Assembly (NCBI GenBank): GCA_959605945.1
Contig: CAUHGY010000050.1
Location: 1 to 12,958, forward strand
DNA length: 12,958 nt
Reading direction: 5' to 3'
Source of the DNA: an uncultured Clostridia bacterium
GTDB lineage: Bacteria; Bacillota; Clostridia; Christensenellales; Borkfalkiaceae
Shown here one piece after another: positions 6,651 to 12,958 of this stretch (within the stretch, counting starts at the first letter, position 1; the number at the start of each line of letters is the position of its first letter). A program made the position numbers and the translations under genes. The notes under the pieces were generated by a model, which ran no database searches, had not been told where the DNA came from, and saw only the letters and a program-made list of their open reading frames with translations.

Positions 6651-8342
6651 ATGAAGGTCGTTATAGTCGGCGGAGTGGCCGGCGGGGCTACCGCCGCGGC
6701 AAGAATAAGGCGTCTTGACGAAGACGCCAGGATAATAATTTTCGAGCGCAGCGGCTATATTTCGTATGCCAACTGCGGGTTGCCTTATTATATAGGCGGC
6801 GTCATAGAAGATTTCGACGAACTTACGTTGCAGTCGCCCGAGAGTTTTTTTAAAAGATACCGCATAGACGCGCGCGTCCGTCACGAAGTGCTTTCAATCG
6901 ATCCCAAGGCCAAGAAGGTGCTTGTCAAAGATCTTTCGTGCGGCAAAGAGTTTACGGAAAGTTATGATAAACTTTTGCTTGCGCCCGGTGCAAAACCCGT
7001 TAAGCCCGATATCAAGGGTATGGATCATCCCAGAGTGTTTACTCTCCGCACGGTTGAAGACACCGTAAAGATACATTCTTTCGTCACGGGAGAAAAACCG
7101 CGTTCGGCAGTCGTTGTCGGCGGCGGTTTCATAGGTCTGGAGACTGCGGAAAATCTTTGCGAAAACGGAATAAAAGTAACTGTCGTGCAGAGATCCGGGC
7201 ATCTTCTGGGTACTCTTGACGCCGATTTTGCCTGCATATTGCATCAAAAATTTGCAGAGAAAGGCACAGAACTCATTTTTAATGCCGCAGTGACGGCAAT
7301 AGAACCCTGCGGAGACAAAATGAAGGTAACCGTCAACGGCGGCGGTATCATTACCGATATGGTGATTGTAGCCGCGGGCGTGACTCCCGAAAACTCGCTC
7401 GCTGCCGGATGCGGTCTTAAACTCGGCGCGAGAGGCGGCATTGCCGTTGACAGCGGCATGCGCACTTCTGAAAAAGATATTTATGCCGTAGGGGACGCCG
7501 TAGAGATAACGCACGCGGTGACGGGTGAAAAGTCGCTTATTTCGCTTGCGGGACCTGCAAACAAACAGGCAAGAGTAGCGGCTGACAATATTTGCGGCGG
7601 CAATTCTTTGTACGGCGGCGCAACGGGGGCGTCGGTTATCAAAATTTTCGATATAACGGCAGGTACGGCGGGGCTCAATGAAAGAGCTGCGCGAGCGGCG
7701 GGTTTGCAGTACGAAAAAATTATAATTTCGCCCGCTTGTCATGCTTCTTATTATCCCGATGCCAAAATATTATTCATAAAAATGCTGTATGAAAAAGTTA
7801 CGCAAAAAATTCTCGGCGTACAGGTGATCGGAGGCGAAGGAGCGGATAAGCGCGTAGACGTGATAGCTACGGCAATGCGTGCGGGGCTTAAAGCATCGGA
7901 ACTTAAAGAAATAGATCTTGCTTACGCGCCGCCTTATTCCTCGGCGAAGGATCCCGTTAACGTTTTGGGTTATATTGCGGACAATATCGAGAGCGGCAGA
8001 GTCAGTCAGGTATATTACGAGAATCTGGCGGAACTTGCCGCGAGCGGCGATGTTTTCTTTCTCGATACGCGCACTCGCGGCGAATATGCTTCGGGGCATG
8101 CGGAAAACTTTGTCAACATTCCGCTTGACGAACTGCGGGAAAGGTTATCGGAAATTCCCGAAAACAGGTGCATATGCGTGATGTGTCAGTCGGGGCTGCG
8201 AAGTTATCTGGCATGCAGAATACTTGCTCAGAAAGGGTTCAAAGCATTTAATTTTGCTGGCGGATTCCGTTATTACGGTATGGCGGAAAAAGGCGCCGCT
8301 CAGTCGGAACAGACATATTCTTGCGGTATGGATAAAAAATAA
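6651..8342 (+). CDS. CoA-disulfide reductase / persulfide reductase with C-terminal rhodanese domain
   Basis: A 563-residue flavoprotein of the CoADR-RHD type. The N-terminal FAD Rossmann motif GGVAGG is at 7-12. The single redox Cys42 lies in SYANCGLPYY, the CoADR/NADH-oxidase signature. The NAD(P)H motif GGGFIG is at 157-162, and the second FAD motif is around G281-D282. A dimerisation domain spans about 325-445. A rhodanese domain follows from about 460, with catalytic C512 in CQSGLRS. Known relatives reduce CoA disulfide, CoA-persulfide or polysulfide with NAD(P)H, releasing sulfide. I start at ATG 6651, behind AGGTG; a GTG at 6642 overlaps the previous frame and lacks a good ribosome site. 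The 5-base gap to the rhodanese makes them one sulfur-handling unit. It could also feed electrons to the rubredoxin modules encoded next, which is inference. Confidence 0.9.
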   Translation: MKVVIVGGVAGGATAAARIRRLDEDARIIIFERSGYISYANCGLPYYIGGVIEDFDELTLQSPESFFKRYRIDARVRHEVLSIDPKAKKVLVKDLSCGKEFTESYDKLLLAPGAKPVKPDIKGMDHPRVFTLRTVEDTVKIHSFVTGEKPRSAVVVGGGFIGLETAENLCENGIKVTVVQRSGHLLGTLDADFACILHQKFAEKGTELIFNAAVTAIEPCGDKMKVTVNGGGIITDMVIVAAGVTPENSLAAGCGLKLGARGGIAVDSGMRTSEKDIYAVGDAVEITHAVTGEKSLISLAGPANKQARVAADNICGGNSLYGGATGASVIKIFDITAGTAGLNERAARAAGLQYEKIIISPACHASYYPDAKILFIKMLYEKVTQKILGVQVIGGEGADKRVDVIATAMRAGLKASELKEIDLAYAPPYSSAKDPVNVLGYIADNIESGRVSQVYYENLAELAASGDVFFLDTRTRGEYASGHAENFVNIPLDELRERLSEIPENRCICVMCQSGLRSYLACRILAQKGFKAFNFAGGFRYYGMAEKGAAQSEQTYSCGMDKK

Positions 8343-8366
8343 TTTCATAATTGTAAGGGGGTAAAG

Positions 8367-9002
8367 ATGAAACACGTCTGTAAAATCTGCGGCTACATAT
8401 ACGATGACGGCAAAGAAGATCTGCCGTTTGACAAACTTCCCGAATATTGGGTATGTCCGGTGTGCGGAGCGGCAAAGACGGAGTTCGAAGCGCAGGGCGG
8501 CATGGCGTCGGTAAAAAAACCTGCGCAGTTCATTAAAAAGAACGGAGATATGTTCGGTTTATCGGTCGGACAGCTTTCCGCAGTATGTTCAAATCTCGCG
8601 AGAGGGTGTGAAAAGCAGTATAAGATGCAGGAATCGGGGCTTTTTACGGAGCTGGCGGAATATTTTGCGGCCGTAACGCCTGCGGAAGAAACTGCAGAAG
8701 TTTCCGCGCTTAATGCCGCGCTGTCGGAAGATCTGCAATCTTACGGCATGGCAAATGCCGCGGCGGAAGGTGTCGACAGGGGCGTTTTGCGCGTTTGCGC
8801 CTGGGGCGAGAAGGTTACGAGAATTCTCAGTTCTCTTTTGCGTAAATATCTGAAAGACGGCGAAAAATTTCTTGCCGATACCGAAGTGTGGGTTTGTTCT
8901 GTCTGCGGTTTTGTCTATGTGGGAGATAATCCGCCGGATTTATGCCCTGTTTGTAAAGTTCCTTCATGGAAATTCGAAAAAACAGCGGGGAGGGCGGAAT
9001 GA
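8367..9002 (+). CDS. Double-rubredoxin protein with degenerate rubrerythrin-like core
   Basis: A 211-residue protein. Residues 1-40 form a short rubredoxin with Fe ligands C5, C8, C30 and C33 (CxxCGY...CPVCG). Residues 175-205 form a second, rubrerythrin-type rubredoxin with C177, C180, C193 and C196. The helical region between them (about 55-170) resembles the ferritin-like bundle of rubrerythrin in layout. The only His in the whole protein is H3, so neither ExxH motif exists and a normal rubrerythrin diiron centre cannot form. It is probably an electron carrier or docking partner rather than a peroxidase. A purine-rich AAGGGGG site precedes the ATG. Its stop overlaps the next start by 4 bases (ATGA), so it is coupled to the rubrerythrin fusion. 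The rubredoxin calls are firm; the ancestry of the middle is my inference. Confidence 0.8.
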   Translation: MKHVCKICGYIYDDGKEDLPFDKLPEYWVCPVCGAAKTEFEAQGGMASVKKPAQFIKKNGDMFGLSVGQLSAVCSNLARGCEKQYKMQESGLFTELAEYFAAVTPAEETAEVSALNAALSEDLQSYGMANAAAEGVDRGVLRVCAWGEKVTRILSSLLRKYLKDGEKFLADTEVWVCSVCGFVYVGDNPPDLCPVCKVPSWKFEKTAGRAE

Positions 9003-10180
9003 TGCGTAAAACAGCTGTCAGAAATCTGAGATTGTGCACAAAAGACTGCTTGTGCCTTTACGTCTGTCCCGTAGGCGCAACCGATACCGAGAACAGCGTT
9101 ATAGACGCAGAAAAATGTCTCGGATGCGGCGTTTGCGCCGAAGCTTGTCCGAGCAAGGCTATAAGCATGGTTCCGTGCGAAATGCCGCCGCAGCAAAAAA
9201 AGGACGGCGATGTCGTTGCAGCGTTGAACGCTTTGTCTTTAAGCAAAGCCAAACAGGAAAAAACAGCTTTGCAGCTTGCCGAAAAAACGGATAAAGACGG
9301 GTTTTTCCGTCTGATGAAGGCGATGGCAAGGTCAAACCGCCTGCAGCAGGAAGATCTGTTGCGAGAAACGGGTTATATGCTGCCGCAGAGCGCCAATACG
9401 CACGAACTTCTTGGAAAACTGATTGCAAATCCGCCTGAAGGTTTTCCCGTGCAGACTGCGGAAAAGCTGCTGCAATTGCTGCCGTGTAATGAAAAAACAT
9501 CGGAGAAAAAAGCGGCAATAAAAACTTATAAGTGCGAAATTTGCGGAGCAGTTTTCGGCGTCGCAGACGGTATTGAACCGATATGCCCGTCGTGCAAAGC
9601 AAAAGGCGAAAAAACAAAAGAAATAAAAAAGGAGAAAACATCTATGAACAAGTATGCGGGAACGCAGACGGAAAAGAACCTTGAAGCAGCTTTTGCGGGG
9701 GAATCGCAAGCGAGAAACAAATATACATATTTCTCTTCCGTCGCCAAGAAAGAAGGATACGAACAGATTGCGGCGCTCTTCTTAAAGACTGCCGAAAATG
9801 AAAAAGAACACGCGAAGATGTGGTTTAAAGAACTTGCGGGACTGGGCGATACCGCCGCAAATCTCGGCGCTGCCGCCGACGGTGAAAATTATGAATGGAC
9901 GGATATGTACGAAGGGTTTGCCAAAACGGCGGAAGAGGAAGGTTTTCCGGAGCTTGCCGCTAAATTCCGTCTGGTAGCCGCCATCGAAAAACACCATGAA
10001 GAGCGCTATCGCGCGCTTTTAAAGAATGTAGAAACGGCGGCGGTTTTCGCAAAGAGTGAGGTCAAAGTCTGGGAATGCCGTAATTGCGGACATATTGTCG
10101 TCGGCAAAAATGCGCCTGAAATTTGCCCGACCTGCGCACATCCGAAGAGCTATTTTGAGTTGCATGCCGAAAACTATTAA
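8999..10180 (+). CDS. Ferredoxin-rubredoxin-rubrerythrin fusion
   Basis: A 393-residue multi-cofactor protein. Residues 10-55 form a ferredoxin-like domain for two [4Fe-4S] clusters: an unusual first motif, C13-x3-C17-x-C19-x3-C23-P, then a canonical C40, C43, C46, C50-P. Residues about 60-170 form a helical domain of unknown role. C179, C182, C196 and C199 make a rubredoxin-like knuckle. After a Lys-rich linker, a complete rubrerythrin starts at M216: E235 in FAGESQARNKY, ExxH motifs in ENEKEH and AIEKHH, and a C-terminal rubredoxin with C360, C363, C376 and C379. Rubrerythrin reduces hydrogen peroxide at its diiron site with electrons passed through rubredoxin. GGGGAGG at 8987-8993 serves ATG 8999 or ATG 9002. 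It is the last gene of the operon, before the terminator at 10256. It is odd in joining modules that usually sit in separate proteins and in keeping an internal start. Confidence 0.85.
   Translation: MMRKTAVRNLRLCTKDCLCLYVCPVGATDTENSVIDAEKCLGCGVCAEACPSKAISMVPCEMPPQQKKDGDVVAALNALSLSKAKQEKTALQLAEKTDKDGFFRLMKAMARSNRLQQEDLLRETGYMLPQSANTHELLGKLIANPPEGFPVQTAEKLLQLLPCNEKTSEKKAAIKTYKCEICGAVFGVADGIEPICPSCKAKGEKTKEIKKEKTSMNKYAGTQTEKNLEAAFAGESQARNKYTYFSSVAKKEGYEQIAALFLKTAENEKEHAKMWFKELAGLGDTAANLGAAADGENYEWTDMYEGFAKTAEEEGFPELAAKFRLVAAIEKHHEERYRALLKNVETAAVFAKSEVKVWECRNCGHIVVGKNAPEICPTCAHPKSYFELHAENY
9629..9646 (+). promoter_or_regulatory. Internal ribosome site and start for stand-alone rubrerythrin
   Basis: AAGGAG at 9629-9634 lies 9 bases before an in-frame ATG at 9644-9646. 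The protein from this ATG is 178 residues and begins MNKYAGTQTEKNLEAAF, the ordinary N-terminus of free-standing clostridial-type rubrerythrins. The site is hidden in codons for the Lys-rich linker of the longer fusion. It could yield a second, separate rubrerythrin from the same message, or be the relic of two genes fused by loss of a stop codon. Confidence 0.6.
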
Positions 10181-10255
10181 AATTTTTATATTTTATAAAA
10201 CGGCGGACTTTTTTGTATTAATTAAATGCATTTAATAAAATATAATTACTTTCTT

Positions 10256-10299
10256 AGCGCTGCTACCGCAGTTTAGACGGTAGCAGTGCTTGTTTTTTT
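10256..10299 (+). terminator. Strong intrinsic terminator of the redox operon
   Basis: AGCGCTGCTACCG (10256-10268) pairs with CGGTAGCAGTGCT (10278-10290) over 13 bp with one G-U pair and a 9-base loop. TGTTTTTTT follows to 10299. It closes the transcript started near 5965 and separates it from the cardiolipin synthase unit. Confidence 0.92.
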
Positions 10300-10320
10300 G
10301 GAAATTCTTTTATAATACAT

Positions 10321-10346
10321 AAAAGCGTTGTATTTAAAAGCGTTGT
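10321..10346 (+). repeat. 11-base direct repeat overlapping a promoter
   Basis: AAAAGCGTTGT occurs at 10321-10331 and again at 10336-10346, a 15-base period. The first copy overlaps the -35 hexamer and the second fills the spacer of the promoter at 10328-10356. That placement suits a regulator's tandem site, though duplication by slippage is equally possible. Confidence 0.55.
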
Positions 10347-10356
10347 TTGGTATAAT
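10328..10356 (+). promoter_or_regulatory. Promoter of the cardiolipin synthase gene
   Basis: TTGTAT at 10328-10333 and a perfect TATAAT at 10351-10356 are separated by 17 bases. TG at 10348-10349 adds an extended -10. Transcription would start near 10363, leaving about 150 nt of leader. A second TATAAT at 10311-10316 lies just behind the terminator but lacks a good -35. Confidence 0.7.
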
Positions 10357-10429
10357 ATAAAAATTAAGGCAGATAACTAACAGATGTAAAGAAACTGCAA
10401 AGTCGCAATATATTGAGAGAACCGGCACA

Positions 10430-10481
10430 CGGCAGAGACAAAATTACGTATGATCTTTGTTATTTGCCGCTTTACTTTTTT
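10430..10481 (+). terminator. Possible attenuator hairpin in the cls leader
   Basis: CGGCAGA at 10430-10436 can pair with the segment ending at 10469 (TTTGCCG), with further pairing inside past a mismatch and bulge, and a T-rich run follows (10470-10481). A competing pairing exists: GGCAGATAA upstream in the leader (from about 10368) with TTATTTGCC (10460-10468). The T run is interrupted and the hairpin imperfect, so attenuation is only a possibility. Confidence 0.25.
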
Positions 10482-10514
10482 ATAAAAAACCGGAGAAAAA
10501 ACGGAGGATAAAAT

Positions 10515-12020
10515 TTGAAAAAAATATTTTCGCGCCTTGCCATGCTGATTCCTGCCGTTCTAGTGCAGCTGCTGTGGTATGTGCTTATATTTACGTTACT
10601 TATTGACATTGCGGTTTATTTGCAAGTCGTCATGCTCCTCATGGAGTTGTTTGTGGTTGTATACATCATAAATAAACGCGACGAAGCTAACTATAAACTG
10701 ATGTGGATAGTATTCATTCTTGTTCTGCCTTTTATCGGAACCTGGATGTATCTTGCAAGCGGCAACAAGCGCACGGCGCGTTCAATTTTGTGGCGGATAG
10801 AGAGAAACAACCCGGAAAAACTCTTTAAACCCATTCCGCACAGCGTAGCCGAAGTCGATCAGGCCGACGAGAGACTTGCGGGCACCGTCAGAATCATACG
10901 CGGACTTACGGGTTTTTCCGAGAGCTGCGCGGTTTCGCCCGAATTTTTTTCCTGCGGGGAGGAAATGTTTCCCGATATGCTTGTCGAGCTTGAAAAAGCC
11001 GAAAAGTTTATTTTTATAGAATACTTTATTATCGCACGCGGTTTTTTCTTTGATTCCGTATTGGAAGTGTTGGAGCGCAAGGTAAGGCAGGGCGTGGATG
11101 TTCGCGTAATGTACGATGATATCGGCAGCATTTCCACTTTTTCCGGCAGGGACAGGCGTGAACTGATAAAAAAAGGAATCAAGTGCGTGGCGTTCAATTC
11201 TTTGGTTTTTGTCAAAATGACGCTGAATAACCGCGATCACCGCAAGATGATGATAATAGATAACCGCGTGTGTTATTCCGGGGGCATAAATTTAGGAGAC
11301 GAATATATAAACAAAAGCGTGCGGTTCGGCTATTGGAAGGATACGGGTTTCAAATTTTACGGCGAAGGCGTTAAGGATTACACGCGCATGTTCGTGCTTT
11401 TCTGGAACGCTTATGCAAAAGACAAGATTGAAGAAGAAAAACTGTATGTGCCGCAGGCAGAGCCGCAAAAAGGCGACGGATGCGTTATATCGTATTACGA
11501 CTCGCCTGCCGGCGCGGAACCTGTCAGCAACAAGGTTTTTATCGACCTGCTTTCACAGGCAACGGAATACGCTTATTTTTACACTCCTTATCTGATTTTG
11601 CCCGATTCGCTTAAAGAAGCCTTTTTACAGGCGGCGGCGCGCGGCGTGGATGTGCGCATTATTATTCCTGCCGTGCCCGATAAAAAACTTATTTTCAAAT
11701 TTACCGAATCGTACGGCAAAGAACTTGCGGCGGGAGGGGTTAAGATATTTAAATATACGCCGGGATTTATTCACGCGAAAGCCTGCGTAGTGGACGATAA
11801 GGTATGCACTTTGGGGTCGGTCAATCTCGATTACAGAAGCCTGTATCTGCATTTTGAATGTAATTCGCTGTTCTTTAACAGCTCTATGGTGGAGAAAGTA
11901 AAACAGGATTTTCTCGCTACAGAAAAACGTTCCGAACTGATGACTCCCGCATCGCTTGACAATATAATATCGCGCAGTGTGATAGGTGCGGTGCTTAGAG
12001 TATTTGCCCCGCTTGTATAG
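10515..12020 (+). CDS. cls: Cardiolipin synthase-type phospholipase D protein
   Basis: A 501-residue membrane protein of usual cardiolipin synthase length. Hydrophobic segments lie at about 8-30, 32-53 and 62-82, then two phospholipase D domains face the cytoplasm. The first HKD motif begins at H242 (HRKMMIID) followed by GGIN. The second begins at H420 (HAKACVVD) followed by GSVNLDYRS. Both active-site halves are intact. The expected reaction joins two phosphatidylglycerol molecules into cardiolipin and glycerol; a related phospholipid exchange cannot be excluded. The start is TTG at 10515, 7 bases after GGAGG (10503-10507). It has its own promoter and appears monocistronic: strong terminator upstream and no gene close behind. 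Confidence 0.93.
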   Translation: MKKIFSRLAMLIPAVLVQLLWYVLIFTLLIDIAVYLQVVMLLMELFVVVYIINKRDEANYKLMWIVFILVLPFIGTWMYLASGNKRTARSILWRIERNNPEKLFKPIPHSVAEVDQADERLAGTVRIIRGLTGFSESCAVSPEFFSCGEEMFPDMLVELEKAEKFIFIEYFIIARGFFFDSVLEVLERKVRQGVDVRVMYDDIGSISTFSGRDRRELIKKGIKCVAFNSLVFVKMTLNNRDHRKMMIIDNRVCYSGGINLGDEYINKSVRFGYWKDTGFKFYGEGVKDYTRMFVLFWNAYAKDKIEEEKLYVPQAEPQKGDGCVISYYDSPAGAEPVSNKVFIDLLSQATEYAYFYTPYLILPDSLKEAFLQAAARGVDVRIIIPAVPDKKLIFKFTESYGKELAAGGVKIFKYTPGFIHAKACVVDDKVCTLGSVNLDYRSLYLHFECNSLFFNSSMVEKVKQDFLATEKRSELMTPASLDNIISRSVIGAVLRVFAPLV

Positions 12021-12367
12021 AAACGCGAAACGAGACGATTAGCTTGAATTTGTAAATCAGTCAGAGGCGTTTTAATTAACCGGTAACATAATTTTTAAGG
12101 ATCGGAAATATAAAAACTTGCTTCTAACGTGCGAAAATTTAAAAAAAAGATTATCTTAACCGGTAACCGTTAAGAAAAACAAAAGCCGGATAAGATTTGG
12201 GTTTTTATGGCTTTGCCGATTAGGAGATAAATATATTATATTCACCTGCTTTCGATGAGGTTATGTTATTGGCGGCGGATAGTTAGTTAAAAAAGAGATT
12301 GAGTAAGATAAATATTTTTTTGGTGATTTGGAAATTTATGTCACTTAAGACTGTACGTTGTGCAAAG
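12021..12367 (+). other. Non-coding A+T-rich stretch, no gene recognised
   Basis: I find no open frame with a ribosome site longer than a few codons here (for example a 7-codon frame at about 12261). It holds a repeated 12-mer and ends at a good terminator. A weak promoter-like pair, TTGCCG near 12214 with TTATAT about 17 bases downstream, could start a short RNA that ends at that terminator. I cannot support more than that. Confidence 0.4.
12076..12167. repeat. Two copies of the 12-mer TTAACCGGTAAC, 80 bases apart
   Basis: Identical copies lie at 12076-12087 and 12156-12167. The second is part of a larger dyad, CTTAA (12155-12159) against TTAAG (12170-12174) with an inner CGG/CCG pairing. 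The GTAAC element resembles the GTTAC half-site of the dyad at 5918-5930, but the spacing differs. They could be regulator sites or the foot of a terminator-like hairpin. Confidence 0.4.
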
Positions 12368-12395
12368 GGTCGCAGAATAATCTGCGGCCTTTTTT
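12368..12395 (+). terminator. Intrinsic terminator with no recognised gene in front
   Basis: GGTCGCAGA (12368-12376) pairs with TCTGCGGCC (12381-12389) over 9 bp with one T-G pair and a 4-base loop, followed by six T. It is oriented on the + strand; the opposite strand lacks a T run. It lies about 350 bases after cls with no coding gene between, so it may end read-through from cls or a small RNA. Confidence 0.85.
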
Positions 12396-12523
12396 ATATA
12401 ACGATAAATTCAATTAACTAAACAGAACGCCGAGGCAATGACGTTAATCTTCGGTAGCGAGGGATCGGCTTTAATCCGAGCGGCAGCGTCACAAAAATGT
12501 GTACTGTCTTTATCGGAAGATGA

Positions 12524-12745
12524 GATGATGCAAGCGGGACTGTAGTAGGAAAATATAGTTATATCGCGTATGGCGAATGTACGATAGAACAGGATGCAAA
12601 CGGTATAGCGCCAAAGAACCCGTTCAGATATCGCGGCTACTATTATGATGAAGAAACGGATTTGTACTACCTGAAATCCCGTTATTATGACCCTGAAAAA
12701 CATATACGGAACGGTAAATGCTGTCTCCGTAAACAGAGATATTAG
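12524..12745 (+). pseudogene. Rhs/YD-repeat core fragment, truncated and frameshifted
   Basis: This open frame has no start codon. It encodes about 73 residues beginning DDASGTVVGKYSYIAYGEC and including NPFRYRGYYYDEETDLYYLK followed by SRYYDPE, the hallmark of Rhs/RHS-repeat core proteins, which are large surface or toxin-delivery proteins of well over a thousand residues. Everything upstream of the core is missing and a stop lies just upstream in frame. After YYDPE the frame goes out of register at the A run 12696-12700. Shifting by one base gives NIYGTVNAVSV, which resembles the RF(I/V)NADS motif expected next. It is therefore a decayed orphan fragment. Composition is A+T-richer than the genes upstream, consistent with a transferred or rearranged locus. 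Confidence 0.75.
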
Positions 12746-12958
12746 TATAAATGCAAAAAAAAACATAGCATTACATGATATCAGAAAAAATAATGATATT
12801 ATATGTCAGTCAATAAATAAGCAAATATTTTTGCAGGTTATTAAATTCTTAAATATTATATTTTTCAGCGATGATGTAATTAAGGTTATGAGATTCGGCG
12901 TTGCTCCAGTTCTGAATGATTTCAAGAGTTTCCGCGAAAGCGGTCATTTCGCCGTGAA
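12687..12958 (+). CDS. Uncertain open frame running off the window end
   Basis: From ATG 12687 the third forward frame stays open to the last base, giving at least 90 residues that begin MTLKNIYGTVNAV and contain FFSDDVIKVMRFGVAP. No ribosome site precedes the ATG, and the frame overlaps the Rhs fragment. It is more likely the frameshifted continuation of that fragment joined to other sequence than an independent gene. I do not recognise the C-terminal part. A role as a toxin tip or immunity gene of an Rhs locus cannot be judged without the bases beyond 12958. Confidence 0.2.
   Translation, partial: MTLKNIYGTVNAVSVNRDISINAKKNIALHDIRKNNDIICQSINKQIFLQVIKFLNIIFFSDDVIKVMRFGVAPVLNDFKSFRESGHFAV

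Noticed and set aside
12438..12545. Small + strand frame MTLIFGSEG... of 35 codons
   Set aside because: The GAGG before it is only 2 bases from the ATG, and the sequence matches nothing I recognise. It probably reflects decayed DNA ahead of the Rhs fragment.
12410..12766. 118-codon open frame on the - strand at the window end
   Set aside because: It is antisense to the recognisable Rhs fragment, has no ribosome site, and is a hydrophobic shadow of the Tyr/Asp-rich Rhs codons.
1..12958. CRISPR array, tRNA, rRNA, insertion sequence ends, attachment sites
   Set aside because: I looked for regularly spaced repeats, cloverleaf-like segments, transposase motifs and terminal inverted repeats and found none that I can support.

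Overview
The window looks like the chromosome of an anaerobic, low-to-moderate G+C member of the Bacillota, most likely Clostridia. The grounds are strong GGAGG-type ribosome sites, two TTG starts, Bacillota-like intrinsic terminators, and a cluster of rubrerythrin, rubredoxin and CoA-disulfide-reductase-type genes typical of strict anaerobes defending against oxygen and reactive sulfur. I cannot name a genus. All supported genes lie on the + strand.

Layout. 1-293: an extended -10 promoter at the window edge and a run of predicted hairpins, either a small RNA or the leader of the first gene. 294-5877: a half-size ABC exporter, a SERCA-like P-type Ca2+ ATPase, a NifX-like protein with a His/Cys-rich tail, and a Crp/Fnr-family regulator overlapping it. 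I see no convincing terminator inside this stretch. 5878-6005: a regulatory gap with an inverted repeat placed about 41 bases upstream of the predicted transcript start of the next operon. 6006-10180: a compact redox operon of thioredoxin, a rhodanese with a one-base frameshift, a CoA-disulfide-reductase/rhodanese fusion, a protein with two rubredoxin modules around a degenerate ferritin-like core, and a ferredoxin-rubredoxin-rubrerythrin fusion with its own internal start site. It closes with a strong terminator at 10256-10299. 10300-12020: a promoter with an 11-base direct repeat, a leader of about 150 nt, and a cardiolipin synthase-type phospholipase D protein. 12021-12958: A+T-richer, mostly non-coding DNA with a repeated 12-mer, a good terminator, a decayed Rhs fragment and an uncertain open frame running off the end.

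How the genes may work together (inference). The Crp/Fnr regulator, made together with a metal- or cluster-binding NifX-like protein, is a good candidate to activate the operon next door. That operon supplies thiol and sulfane-sulfur handling (thioredoxin, rhodanese, CoA-disulfide/persulfide reductase) and an electron wire (rubredoxin modules, ferredoxin) ending at rubrerythrin, which reduces hydrogen peroxide. The most unusual pieces are the multi-cofactor rubrerythrin fusion with a retained internal ribosome site and its partner, a rubrerythrin-like protein that cannot supply His ligands for a diiron centre.
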